This document shows positions 7,956 through 16,643 of a stretch of 64,000 bases of DNA, in pieces. Every line of letters starts with the position of its first letter. Position 1 is the first letter of the stretch. Both the position numbers and the translations under genes were made by a program. The notes under the pieces were generated by a model. The model saw only the letters and a list, made by a program, of their open reading frames with translations. It made no database searches and had not been told where the DNA came from. Origin of the DNA: Streptomyces ficellus (GTDB taxonomy: Bacteria > Actinomycetota > Actinomycetes > Streptomycetales > Streptomycetaceae); NCBI RefSeq assembly GCF_030406405.1, contig NZ_JAUEPL010000012.1, positions 1 through 64,000 of the forward strand. Direction: 5' to 3'.

Positions 7956-10313
7956 ATGTCCCACGTCGGCGCCCCTCGGGGGAGGACATGCTCCCGGGGT
8001 CCCCGTTCCCGCACACTCCGGTCCGCCGTCCTCCTCACCACCGGCGTACTCGCCGTCTCCGTACTGAGCGGATGCAGCTCCGGCGAGGAGGAGAGCGGCG
8101 CCAGGGCCGCTGCCCCGGACATCGCCCCCGCGGCGCGTGCCAAGGTCGCCGACGGCGGCACGCTGCGCTGGGCCGTCGAAGCGATGCCGACGACCCTCAA
8201 CGCCTTCCAGGCCGACGCGGACGCCACCACCGCGCGCATCGCCCAGGCCGTGCTGCCCAGCCTCTTCACCCTGGACGACCGCGGCCGTCCCCAGCGCAAC
8301 CCGGACTACCTGGAGTCCGCCGAGATCGTCGAGCGCGAGCCCAAGCAGGTCGTCCTGTACAAGCTCAACCAGCAGGCGGTGTGGACCGACGGCCGCGAGA
8401 TCGGCGCCTCCGACTTCGTCGCCCAGTGGCGCGCCCTCAGCGGCAAGAACTCCGCCTACTGGACCGCCCGCAACGCCGGCTACGAGCGCATCGAGAAGAT
8501 CGAGCGCGGCGCCAGCGACCTGGAGGTCCGGGTCACGTTCAACAGGCGGTACGCCGACTGGCGCGCCCTGTTCTCGCCGCTCTACCCCAAGGACGTCATG
8601 GGGACGCCGGCCGCGTTCAACGACGGCGCCCGTACGCAGCTGAAGTCGTCCGCCGGCCCCTTCCAGTTCCAGGGCATCGACACCGCGAGCGGTACGGCGA
8701 CGCTCGTACGCAACCCGCGCTGGTGGGGCCAGCCGGCCAAGCTCGACTCGATCGTGCTCAGCGCCGTCCCGCACGCGGGCCGCGCCACCGCGCTCGCCCG
8801 GGGCACGGTCCACCTCGCCGAGATCGACCGCGCCACGGCCGACCGCATCGCCCTCGCGGTACGGGAGTCGGACCCGGCGCACGGCCAGCCCCTGACGCAC
8901 GGCCCGGGTGCGGACGTCACGCCCTCGGCCGCCCTGAAGTCCTGGGCGCTGGCGTACGGCTCCGACCCCGCGAAGGCCCGGCTGTTCCAGGCGGCGCGCC
9001 AGAGGAACCAGCAGGCCATCGCGGCGTACGCGGCCGAGCAGAAGGCGCTGCGCGGCTTCGTCGTCCGCAAGTCGCTGGAGCCGGCGTACACGCAGCTGGC
9101 GATGAACGGCGAGTCCGGCCCGCTCTCCGACGAGCGGGTACGCCGCGCGGTGGCCCGCGCCCTGAACCGCCAGGAGCTCGCCGAGACGGTCCTCAAGCCC
9201 CTCGGGCTGCCCGCCCAGCCGGTCGGCAGCCATCTCGCGCTCGCCGGGCAGCCCGCGTACGCGGACAGCAGCGGCGCCCTGGGCAGCCAGGACACCGAGG
9301 AGGCCCAGGCCCTGCTGGCCGACGCGGGCTGGACGCGGGGCGGCGCCCGCAAGCCCGCCGGCCCGGACGCCGGACCGAAGAGAGCCGGCGCCGAGGCCTC
9401 CGCGGCGGCACACAAGCCCGGCAAGGACGAGAAGGGCGACGCCCCGTCCAGCGACGGTCTCTACATCGTCGGCGACGACAAGCCGAGCCTCGACAGTCCC
9501 GCCCTCGACAGACCCGGCATCGACAGGCCCGGCATCGGCGCCAACAGCGGCCCGGACGGTACGCACGTCCTCGCCCCCGCGCCCGCCGCGGCGGCCCAGG
9601 GCATCGCCCTCCTCCGCCAGGCCGAGGCCGTCGGGGACACGGACGCCGACAAGGGCGCGCCCGACCGGCCCAAGGCGCACAGCGCCCAGAGCGCCCAGGG
9701 CGGCGGCGTCCCGGGCGCCTACGCGCCCCGTGGCACCGCCGCCCCGGCCCCCGCCGCGGCGGCCGGCCCCCTCGGCAAGGACGGCGAGTCGCTCACCCTC
9801 CGCTTCGTGCTCCCCTCGGGCCCGGGCTCCGAGTCCCTGCGCGCGGTCGGAGAGAAGATCTCCGGGATGCTGGACCGCGTCGGGATCAGCACCGAGATCA
9901 CCAAGGTCCCCGACGAGAGCTACTTCAAGGACCACATCGCCTCCGGCGACTACGACCTGGCCCTCTACTCCTGGCCCGCCACCGCCTACCCGGCCACGGA
10001 CGGGCGGCCCATCTTCGCCAAGCCCCAGCCGGCCGGCGACGGCTCCCTGCTGGTGGAGCAGAACTACACCCGGGTCGGTACGGACCACATCGACCAGCTC
10101 TTCGACCAGGCGGCCGCCGAGCTCGACGAGAACGCCGCCCGGGAGCTGGTCAAGCAGGCCGACGCCCGAATCTGGGCCGCGGCCGGCTCGATCCCCCTGT
10201 ACCAGCGGCCGCAGCTGGTGGCCGCGAGGACGGACGTCGTGAACGCCGGGGCCTTCGGTTTCGCCACGCCCCGGTACGAGGACATCGGCTTCACCCAGCG
10301 GCCGAAGAAGTAG
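7956..10313 (+). CDS. Orphan peptide/nickel-family ABC substrate-binding lipoprotein with large insertion
   Basis: A 785-residue extracytoplasmic binding protein (SBP family 5, OppA/DppA-like). Signal peptide with twin arginines (SRTLRSAVLL...) and lipobox LSGC, so membrane-anchored outside the cell. The family core is clear (TTLNAF, DGREIGASDFVAQWRAL, YDLALYSW). Usual length is 500-600 residues; here residues about 460-608 are an Ala/Gly/Pro/Asp-rich linker with repeated DRPGI, splitting the two lobes of the fold. It has no permease or ATPase partner of its own and lies 350 bp before typA and 2.7 kb before the BldK-type operon, so it may feed a transporter in trans (inference). Start ATG with GAAGAGG upstream. 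Confidence 0.88.
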   Translation: MSHVGAPRGRTCSRGPRSRTLRSAVLLTTGVLAVSVLSGCSSGEEESGARAAAPDIAPAARAKVADGGTLRWAVEAMPTTLNAFQADADATTARIAQAVLPSLFTLDDRGRPQRNPDYLESAEIVEREPKQVVLYKLNQQAVWTDGREIGASDFVAQWRALSGKNSAYWTARNAGYERIEKIERGASDLEVRVTFNRRYADWRALFSPLYPKDVMGTPAAFNDGARTQLKSSAGPFQFQGIDTASGTATLVRNPRWWGQPAKLDSIVLSAVPHAGRATALARGTVHLAEIDRATADRIALAVRESDPAHGQPLTHGPGADVTPSAALKSWALAYGSDPAKARLFQAARQRNQQAIAAYAAEQKALRGFVVRKSLEPAYTQLAMNGESGPLSDERVRRAVARALNRQELAETVLKPLGLPAQPVGSHLALAGQPAYADSSGALGSQDTEEAQALLADAGWTRGGARKPAGPDAGPKRAGAEASAAAHKPGKDEKGDAPSSDGLYIVGDDKPSLDSPALDRPGIDRPGIGANSGPDGTHVLAPAPAAAAQGIALLRQAEAVGDTDADKGAPDRPKAHSAQSAQGGGVPGAYAPRGTAAPAPAAAAGPLGKDGESLTLRFVLPSGPGSESLRAVGEKISGMLDRVGISTEITKVPDESYFKDHIASGDYDLALYSWPATAYPATDGRPIFAKPQPAGDGSLLVEQNYTRVGTDHIDQLFDQAAAELDENAARELVKQADARIWAAAGSIPLYQRPQLVAARTDVVNAGAFGFATPRYEDIGFTQRPKK

Positions 10314-10660
10314 CCGCCACGGCCGCCACAGCCGCCACGACACCGTAAACAGGAAGAAAACCAAAGGTCACAGAGCCGGAATCGGCTTACGTCGCTTGCC
10401 CGTCGGCACCGCCGGCGGGCAAGCTGGCGTGCGGACCCCGCCCCGGGCAGGACAGCCGCCCTCCGCGCGCCCGCTCCCGCGGCCACCCTCGCGCTCCCCA
10501 CCTGCGCTCACGCCCCTGTTCGATCTTCTCGAACGGGCCGCGAGGCCCAAGCGCGCGTCGGCCCCGTACCATGGGACACAGCCGTGGCGCGTCCGCCCGG
10601 CGGGCGTACGAGGAACAAAGAGACGCCGCACCCACGATTTGAGAGAAGCGCCAGCCACTC
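10314..10660. other. Intergenic region before typA
   Basis: 347 bases without a supported gene. It holds the hairpin at 10395-10423 that should end the upstream lipoprotein transcript, and the typA promoter, which I could not pinpoint. Confidence 0.5.
10395..10423 (+). terminator. Hairpin terminator after the orphan lipoprotein gene
   Basis: Thirteen-base arms (10395-10407 and 10411-10423, one mismatch) around an ACC loop, 82 bases downstream of the stop codon. Confidence 0.55.
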
Positions 10661-12568
10661 ATGCCCACGCGCCACGACATCCGTAACGTAGCCATCGTCG
10701 CCCACGTCGACCACGGCAAGACCACTCTGGTCGACGCCATGCTGAAGCAGGCCGGTGCGTTCGCCGCGCACGCCGCCGAGCACCTCGACGACCGGATGAT
10801 GGACTCGAACGACCTGGAGCGTGAGAAGGGCATCACGATCCTGGCGAAGAACACCGCCGTCAAGTACCACCCCAAGGACGGCGGGGACCCGGTCACGATC
10901 AACATCATCGACACCCCCGGCCACGCCGACTTCGGCGGTGAGGTCGAGCGCGGCCTGTCGATGGTGGACGCGGTCGTCCTTCTCGTGGACGCCTCCGAGG
11001 GCCCGCTCCCGCAGACCCGCTTCGTGCTCCGCAAGGCCCTCCAGGCCAAGATGCCGGTCATCCTCTGCATCAACAAGACCGACCGCCCGGACTCCCGGAT
11101 CGCCGAGGTCGTCGACGAGACCTACGACCTGTTCCTGGACCTGGACGCGACCGAGGAGCAGATCGAGTTCCCGATCGTCTACGCCTGCGCCCGTGACGGC
11201 GTCGCCTCGCTGACCAAGCCCGAGGACGGCACCGTCCCGGCCGACAGCGACAGCCTGGAGCCCTTCTTCTCCACCCTGCTGGAGACCGTCCCGGCCCCCG
11301 AGTACGACGAGAAGGCGCCGCTCCAGGCCCACGTCACCAACCTGGACGCCGACAACTTCCTCGGCCGTATCGCGCTGCTCCGCGTCGAGCAGGGCGAGCT
11401 GCGCAAGGGCCAGACGGTCGCCTGGATCAAGCGCGACGGCACCGTCTCCAACGTACGCATCAGCGAGCTGATGATGACCGAGGCGCTCACCCGCAAGCCG
11501 GCCGAGAAGGCGGGCCCGGGTGACATCTGCGCGGTCGCCGGTATCCCGGACATCATGATCGGCGAGACGCTGGCCGACCCGGAGAACCCGGTCGCGCTGC
11601 CGCTGATCACGGTCGACGAGCCGGCGATCTCGATGGTCATCGGTACGAACACCTCGCCGCTGGTCGGCCGGGGCGCCACCGGCAAGGGCGCGGACAACAA
11701 GGCGGCCGTGAAGGACCGCAAGGTCACCGCCCGCCAGGTGAAGGACCGCCTGGACCGCGAGCTGATCGGTAACGTCTCGCTGCGCGTCCTCGACACCGAG
11801 CGCCCCGACGCCTGGGAGGTGCAGGGCCGCGGCGAGCTGGCGCTGGCCATCCTGGTCGAGCAGATGCGCCGCGAGGGCTTCGAGCTGACCATCGGCAAGC
11901 CGCAGGTGGTCACCAAGGAGATCGACGGCAAGGTCCACGAGCCGGTCGAGCGCATGACCATCGACGTGCCCGAGGAGCACATGGGCGCCGTCACGCAGCT
12001 CATGGGCGTCCGCAAGGGCCGCATGGACAACATGTCCAACCACGGCTCGGGCTGGGTGCGCATGGAGTTCGTCGTGCCGTCCCGCGGCCTCATCGGCTTC
12101 CGTACCGAGTTCCTGACGCAGACGCGCGGCACGGGCATCGCCCACTCCATCCACGAGGGCCACGAGCCGTGGTTCGGCACGCTGACGACCCGTAACAACG
12201 GCTCGCTCGTCGCCGACCGCTCCGGCGCGGTCACCGCCTTCGCGATGACCAACCTTCAGGAGCGCGGCGTCCTCTTCGTGGAGCCGGGCACCGAGGTGTA
12301 CGAGGGCATGATCGTCGGCGAGAACTCCCGCTCCGACGACATGGACGTCAACATCACCAAGGAGAAGAAGCTCACGAACATGCGGTCGTCCTCGGCCGAC
12401 TCGTTCGAGGCGATCGTCCCGCCGCGCAAGCTGTCGCTGGAGCAGTCGCTGGAGTTCTGCCGCGACGACGAGTGCGTCGAGGTGACCCCGGAGGCGGTCC
12501 GCATCCGCAAGGTGAACCTGGACGCCCGCGAGCGCGCCCGCGCCGCCTCACGCGCCAAGCACGGCTGA
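10661..12568 (+). CDS. typA: Translational GTPase TypA/BipA
   Basis: A 635-residue ribosome-associated GTPase that acts under stress and in ribosome assembly. G-domain motifs are complete: AHVDHGKTT (about 10-18), the switch EREKGITI, DTPGHADFGGEVER, and NKTDR. The EF-G-like domains follow, and the TypA-specific C-terminal domain carries GFRTEFLTQTRGTG and GEHSRSDD-type residues (GENSRSDDMDVN). Length is normal for the family. It is followed by a strong terminator, so it is separate from the bldK-type operon. In Streptomyces, typA beside bldK is a conserved arrangement, which helps identify the next operon. Confidence 0.96.
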   Translation: MPTRHDIRNVAIVAHVDHGKTTLVDAMLKQAGAFAAHAAEHLDDRMMDSNDLEREKGITILAKNTAVKYHPKDGGDPVTINIIDTPGHADFGGEVERGLSMVDAVVLLVDASEGPLPQTRFVLRKALQAKMPVILCINKTDRPDSRIAEVVDETYDLFLDLDATEEQIEFPIVYACARDGVASLTKPEDGTVPADSDSLEPFFSTLLETVPAPEYDEKAPLQAHVTNLDADNFLGRIALLRVEQGELRKGQTVAWIKRDGTVSNVRISELMMTEALTRKPAEKAGPGDICAVAGIPDIMIGETLADPENPVALPLITVDEPAISMVIGTNTSPLVGRGATGKGADNKAAVKDRKVTARQVKDRLDRELIGNVSLRVLDTERPDAWEVQGRGELALAILVEQMRREGFELTIGKPQVVTKEIDGKVHEPVERMTIDVPEEHMGAVTQLMGVRKGRMDNMSNHGSGWVRMEFVVPSRGLIGFRTEFLTQTRGTGIAHSIHEGHEPWFGTLTTRNNGSLVADRSGAVTAFAMTNLQERGVLFVEPGTEVYEGMIVGENSRSDDMDVNITKEKKLTNMRSSSADSFEAIVPPRKLSLEQSLEFCRDDECVEVTPEAVRIRKVNLDARERARAASRAKHG

Positions 12569-12630
12569 GCTTCGCCGACGTGGCGCCGACCAGACTCGGC
12601 GTGACATCGGCATGGCAGTGCACGGACCTG

Positions 12631-12662
12631 ACGGCCCCTCACGGTTTCCCGTGAGGGGCCGT
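12631..12662 (+). terminator. typA terminator
   Basis: Perfect 14-bp stem (12631-12644 with 12649-12662), TTTC loop, followed by a T-rich stretch: one of the best intrinsic terminators in the window. Confidence 0.85.
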
Positions 12663-12699
12663 TGTCTTGTTCCGATCCGGAGGACTGTCAAACGACTTT

Positions 12700-12715
12700 G
12701 GACACCCGGGTGTCC
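12700..12715. promoter_or_regulatory. 16-base perfect palindrome, operator candidate
   Basis: ggacacccgggtgtcc reads identically on both strands. It lies 38 bases after the typA terminator and 312 bases before bldKB, so it is probably a protein-binding site rather than a terminator. Confidence 0.45.
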
Positions 12716-12734
12716 GGATATCGGCCGCCCTTCT

Positions 12735-12753
12735 CCGTTAGGTGTGCTAACGG
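12735..12753. promoter_or_regulatory. Inverted repeat ccgttag-N5-ctaacgg
   Basis: Seven-base perfect arms around GTGTG, 20 bases downstream of the palindrome at 12700. The spacing of two roughly two-turn elements suggests a dimeric repressor or activator site. Confidence 0.4.
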
Positions 12754-13027
12754 TCCGTTTCGCGGGTGTCTGTGTGTGATCGCTTTGTCCGGATTTCGGG
12801 CTTCGAGGTCTTGGTGATGTTGTCAAAACGAGACCCTTTAAGTGTGGTTTACGGCTTGGACGTACTTAATAGTTGGCTCCATTGAGCTCGGGTCAATGGG
12901 TCACGCGCTGTGGGGAGCGCCGACTCACGAGCACACTCGGGGCACTTGGTTCCTCGTCGTCAGGGGTGTCGGCGAAACCGGAAGTGCCCCTCTTGTAGTG
13001 ACAAGTGGACTCATGAGGAGGAAACCC

Positions 13028-14644
13028 ATGCGCGGTGCCAAGAGCGCCAAGTGGGTCGCGGGTGCGATAGTCGTCGCCCTGGCCGCGACTGCGTGCGGCG
13101 GTGGCAAGGACGGCGACGCCGCTTCGAAGGAGAAGGGCAAGCCGGCGGGTTACGTCTCCGTCGACGTCGGCGAGCCGCAGAAGCCGCTCATCCCGGCCGA
13201 CACGAACGAGCAGCTCGGCAGTTACGTGATCCAGTCGCTGTTCACTCAGCTGCTGGACTTCGACGCGCAGGGCAAGATCGTCTACACCAACGCCGAGTCG
13301 ATCAAGACGACCGACTCCAAGGTCTGGACGGTCACCCTCAAGAAGGGCTGGAAGTTCCACAACGGCGAGGAGGTCACCTCCGAGTCGTACATCAACGCGT
13401 GGAACTGGTACGCCAACGTCAAGAACAAGCAGCAGAACGCCTTCTGGTTCGAGGACATCGAGGGCTACGCGGACGTCCACCCGGAGAAGGGTGACCCGAA
13501 GAGCGACAAGATGTCCGGTCTGAAGGCCGTGGACGACCACACCTTCACCATCACGCTCTCCAAGCCGGTCCCGTACTTCGAGTACAAGCTCGGCTACACC
13601 ACCTGGGCCCCGCTGCCCAAGTCGTTCTACGCCGACCCGAAGGCGTTCGGTCAGAAGCCGGTCGGCAACGGTCCCTACATCTTCGAGAAGTGGGACCACA
13701 AGAAGCTGATCCGAGTCAAGGCGAACCCCGACTACAAGGGTCCGAACAAGGCCAAGAACAAGGGCATCCTGTTCAAGAACTACGCCACCGTGGAGGCGGC
13801 GTACCAGGACCTGCTCTCCGGCAACCTGGACATGATCCGCCAGGTCGGCCCGAAGGACCTGCCGAAGTACAAGCAGGACCTGGGCGACCGCGCCATCGAG
13901 CAGCCGTACGCGGCCATCCAGAGCCTCGTGCCGGTGTTCTACTCGAAGACCTTCAAGGGCATCAACCCGAAGGTCCTCCAGGGTCTGTCGATGGCTATCG
14001 ACCGCGAGACGATCACCAAGACCGTCCTCAACGGCACCCGCAAGCCCGCCACCAGCTTCGTCCCCGAGGGCGTCGCCGGTAAGCAGGACCTGGGCAGCGA
14101 CGTCTTCACGTACAACCCGGCCAAGGCCAAGAAGATGGTGGCCGAGAACGGCGGCATTCCGGGCAACAAGATCTGGATCCAGTTCAACGCCGACGGCGGC
14201 CACAAGGAATGGGTCACGGCCGTCTGCGAGTCCATCCGCAACGCGACCGGGGTCGAGTGCATCCCGGACGCCAAGCCGGACTTCCAGACCGACCTGGAAG
14301 CGCGTGACAACAACCAGGTCAAGTCGATGTACCGCGGCGGCTGGGTCGCCGACTACCCGGTCAACGCCAACTTCATGCGCGAGCTCTACAGCTCCACCGC
14401 CGAGGCGAACAACGGCCGATTCTCCGACAAGGCGGTCGACGCCGCGTTCAAGAAGGCCGACAACGCCAAGTCTCTGGAAGAGTCGATCAAGCTCTACCAG
14501 GACGCTGAGAAGCTGGTGCTCGCCAAGATGCCGGCCATCCCGCTGTGGGAGTACAAGATCAACGGTGGTCACTCCGAGGCGGTCGACAACGTGACCGTCG
14601 ACTTCCACGGTGACTTCAACCTCAGCGAAGTCACCGTCAAGTAA
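13028..14644 (+). CDS. bldKB: Oligopeptide-binding lipoprotein, BldKB-type
   Basis: A 538-residue SBP-family-5 lipoprotein that captures oligopeptides outside the membrane. The start is the ATG at 13028, preceded by GAGGAGG; longer upstream frames add sequence without signal-peptide character. Signal peptide residues 1-22 end at lipid-modified C23 (LAATAC). The fold is typical: KGWKFHNGEEVTS, KPVGNGPYIFEKW, MYRGGWVADYP. It heads a five-gene operon right after typA, the position of the bldK locus known from S. coelicolor, whose importer takes up a peptide signal needed for aerial growth. Identity as bldKB rests on this synteny and family; substrate is inferred. In S. coelicolor naming the permease BldKA precedes BldKB; here the lipoprotein is first. 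Confidence 0.85.
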   Translation: MRGAKSAKWVAGAIVVALAATACGGGKDGDAASKEKGKPAGYVSVDVGEPQKPLIPADTNEQLGSYVIQSLFTQLLDFDAQGKIVYTNAESIKTTDSKVWTVTLKKGWKFHNGEEVTSESYINAWNWYANVKNKQQNAFWFEDIEGYADVHPEKGDPKSDKMSGLKAVDDHTFTITLSKPVPYFEYKLGYTTWAPLPKSFYADPKAFGQKPVGNGPYIFEKWDHKKLIRVKANPDYKGPNKAKNKGILFKNYATVEAAYQDLLSGNLDMIRQVGPKDLPKYKQDLGDRAIEQPYAAIQSLVPVFYSKTFKGINPKVLQGLSMAIDRETITKTVLNGTRKPATSFVPEGVAGKQDLGSDVFTYNPAKAKKMVAENGGIPGNKIWIQFNADGGHKEWVTAVCESIRNATGVECIPDAKPDFQTDLEARDNNQVKSMYRGGWVADYPVNANFMRELYSSTAEANNGRFSDKAVDAAFKKADNAKSLEESIKLYQDAEKLVLAKMPAIPLWEYKINGGHSEAVDNVTVDFHGDFNLSEVTVK

Positions 14645-14696
14645 CCCCCCTGCGGGCCCCCCACCCGGCCATCAGCCGCCACCGCACCGGCGGCAG

Positions 14697-14736
14697 GCCC
14701 GGGGCCGCTCCCTGGATCCAGGGAGCGGCCCCGGGC
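14697..14736 (+). other. Perfect 40-base palindrome between bldKB and its permease gene
   Basis: Two 20-base arms (14697-14716 and 14717-14736) are exact complements with GGATCC at the centre. In RNA this is an extremely stable stem-loop, 52 bases after the bldKB stop and 26 before the permease start. In binding-protein operons such structures stabilise the upstream message and attenuate read-through, giving more binding protein than permease. Confidence 0.85.
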
Positions 14737-14762
14737 TGTAGTTATCCACACGGAGGCAAACA

Positions 14763-15692
14763 ATGGGGCGTTACGTCGCGCGGCGACTGCTCCAGATGAT
14801 CCCGGTCTTCATCGGGTCAACCTTGCTGGTCTTTTCCATGATGTACGCGCTGCCCGGCGATCCCGTGCGCGCGCTCGCGGGAGAACAAGCCGTAGACCCG
14901 GTGCAGATCGCCGCGATGAAGAAGGAGCTCGGGCTCGACCTTCCTCTCTGGCACCAGTACCTCAACTATCTGACCGGCCTGTTCCAGGGTGACTTCGGCA
15001 CGCAGATCGCCACTCAGCGGCCGGTGGCCGAAGAGATCGCCCGGGCGTTCCCGATCACCATCCGTCTGGCCCTGTTCGCCTTCGTCTTCACCACCGTGGT
15101 CGGCATCGCCATGGGCGTGTTCGCCGGCCTGAAGGCCGACATGCTCCGGGACCGCACGCTGCTCCTCATCACGCTGCTGCTGATCTCCGTCCCGTCGTTC
15201 GTCCTCGGCTTCCTCGCGCAGGTCTTCTTCGCCCACCAGTTGGGCTGGGTCGATCCCAACGTGAGTCCGGAGGCGGCCTGGGACGAACTCGTCCTGCCGG
15301 CCGTCGTTCTCGGCTCCCTCTCGCTGGCGTACGTCGCCCGGCTCACCCGTACCTCTGTGGCCGAGAACCTGCGGGCCGACTACATGCGCACCGCAGTGGC
15401 CAAGGGCCTGCCACGCCGCCGCATCATCGGCGTCCACCTGCTGCGCAACTCGATGATCCCGGTCGTCACCTTCCTCGGCACCGACATCGGCACCCTGATG
15501 GGCGGCGCGGTCGTCACCGAGGGCATCTTCAACGTCCAGGGCGTCGGTAACGCCGTCTTCCAAGCGCTCCGGCACCGCGAGGGGTCCACGGTCGTGGGCA
15601 TCGTCACTTTGATCGTGATCGTCTACCTCGTCGCCAGCCTGCTCGTCGACCTGCTCTACGCGGTCCTGGACCCGAGGATCCGTTATGCCTGA
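14763..15692 (+). CDS. Oligopeptide ABC permease, DppB/OppB type (BldK operon)
   Basis: A 309-residue inner-membrane permease with six predicted helices (for example PVFIGSTLLVFSMMYAL, TIRLALFAFVFTTVVG, VGIVTLIVIVYLVASLLVDL). The cytoplasmic coupling loop signature RTAVAKGLPRRRIIGVHLLRNS (about 211-232) contacts the ATPase. ATG start with GGAGG upstream. The last 8 bases overlap the next permease gene (ATGCCTGA), so the two are co-translated. It corresponds to the BldKA/BldKC class; which letter it takes cannot be fixed from this order. Confidence 0.92.
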   Translation: MGRYVARRLLQMIPVFIGSTLLVFSMMYALPGDPVRALAGEQAVDPVQIAAMKKELGLDLPLWHQYLNYLTGLFQGDFGTQIATQRPVAEEIARAFPITIRLALFAFVFTTVVGIAMGVFAGLKADMLRDRTLLLITLLLISVPSFVLGFLAQVFFAHQLGWVDPNVSPEAAWDELVLPAVVLGSLSLAYVARLTRTSVAENLRADYMRTAVAKGLPRRRIIGVHLLRNSMIPVVTFLGTDIGTLMGGAVVTEGIFNVQGVGNAVFQALRHREGSTVVGIVTLIVIVYLVASLLVDLLYAVLDPRIRYA

Positions 15693-16632
15693 GGCACTCG
15701 AAGCGACCACCAAGGACGCGACCGCACCCGAGTCGGTCCCCGCGGCACCGCCTGCGGAAAAGGACGCGAGAGCGCGGAGCCTGTGGTCCGACGCCTGGCA
15801 CGACCTGCGTCGCAACCCACTCTTTCTCGTCTCAGCGGTGCTCATCGTCGTCCTGCTGGCAATGGCAGTCGCTCCCTGGCTGTTCACCAGCGCCGACCCG
15901 CGCCACGCGGACCTCGCGAAGCACTACCTCCAGAAGCCCAACTGGTCGCACTTCTTCGCTGAGGACTGGTTCGGCTACGACATCCAGGGCCGTTCCATCT
16001 ACGCCCGTGTCATCTACGGCGCCCGCGCGTCGATCGCCGTCGCTGTCGGCGTGACCGCGCTGGTCACCATCCTGGGCACCCTCGTCGGTATGCTCGCCGG
16101 CTACTTCGGCGGACTGCTGGACACCATCCTGTCCCGCATCACCGACGTCTTCTTCGGCGTCCCCTTCATCCTCGGAGCGATGGTGGTCCTCACCTCCTTC
16201 GAGGAGCGCAAGCTGTGGGTCGTGATCCTGTCGCTGGCCTTCCTCGGCTGGACCCAGATCGCCCGTGTCGCCCGCGGCTCGGTGATCACCATCAAGCAGG
16301 CGGACTATGTCGTGGCGGCGAAGGCGCTCGGCGCCTCCACCAGCCGCATCCTGCTGCGCCACATCCTGCCCAACGCCATGGCCCCGGTCATCGTGGTCGC
16401 GACCATCGCGCTCGGCGGCTACATCTCGGCCGAGGCCACGCTGTCCTTCCTGGGCATCGGTCTCGCCGAGCCGACCGTGTCGTGGGGTGTGGACATCTCC
16501 TCCGGCCAGGAACAGCTGCGCAACGCCGCATTCGTACTGATCATCCCATCGGTCATGGTGTCGATCACCGTCCTGGCGTTCATCATGCTCGGCGATGCGG
16601 TCCGCAACGCCCTCGACCCCAAGCTGCGCTGA
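15685..16632 (+). CDS. Oligopeptide ABC permease, DppC/OppC type (BldK operon)
   Basis: A 315-residue permease of the DppC type. An N-terminal charged cytoplasmic segment (1-45) leads into the OppC N-terminal helix, then the binding-protein-dependent transport domain (about 105-310) with coupling motif DYVVAAKALGASTSRILLRH. The loop GYDIQGRSIYARVIYGAR is characteristic of DppC. It starts inside the previous permease gene (8-base overlap) and is 11 bases from the first ATPase, consistent with one heterodimeric pore and a single transcript. Confidence 0.92.
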   Translation: MPEALEATTKDATAPESVPAAPPAEKDARARSLWSDAWHDLRRNPLFLVSAVLIVVLLAMAVAPWLFTSADPRHADLAKHYLQKPNWSHFFAEDWFGYDIQGRSIYARVIYGARASIAVAVGVTALVTILGTLVGMLAGYFGGLLDTILSRITDVFFGVPFILGAMVVLTSFEERKLWVVILSLAFLGWTQIARVARGSVITIKQADYVVAAKALGASTSRILLRHILPNAMAPVIVVATIALGGYISAEATLSFLGIGLAEPTVSWGVDISSGQEQLRNAAFVLIIPSVMVSITVLAFIMLGDAVRNALDPKLR

Positions 16633-16643
16633 GGGAGGCGTAC

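Larger units (their letters stand above)
12569..13027 (+). promoter_or_regulatory. Regulatory leader of the first oligopeptide transport operon
   Basis: 459 non-coding bases between typA and the lipoprotein gene, richer in A/T than the surroundings. After the typA terminator it contains a perfect 16-base palindrome (12700-12715), an inverted repeat with 7-base arms and 5-base loop (12735-12753), and near-identical TGTCCGGAT(A/T)TCGG blocks around 12711 and 12787. These are good operator candidates for developmental regulators. TTGTCA near 12821 could be part of a promoter. The exact start site is not determinable by eye. Confidence 0.5.

Noticed and set aside
7796..10364. Two 800+ codon frames on both strands over the orphan lipoprotein gene
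   Set aside because: Only the frame starting at 7956 has a signal peptide, lipobox and SBP motifs; the others are out-of-frame or antisense shadows rich in Arg/Pro or Val/Gly.
12842..13027. 62-residue N-terminal extension of the BldKB-type protein
   Set aside because: The extension lacks signal-peptide features and has no ribosome site, while the ATG at 13028 has GAGGAGG and directly begins a lipoprotein signal.
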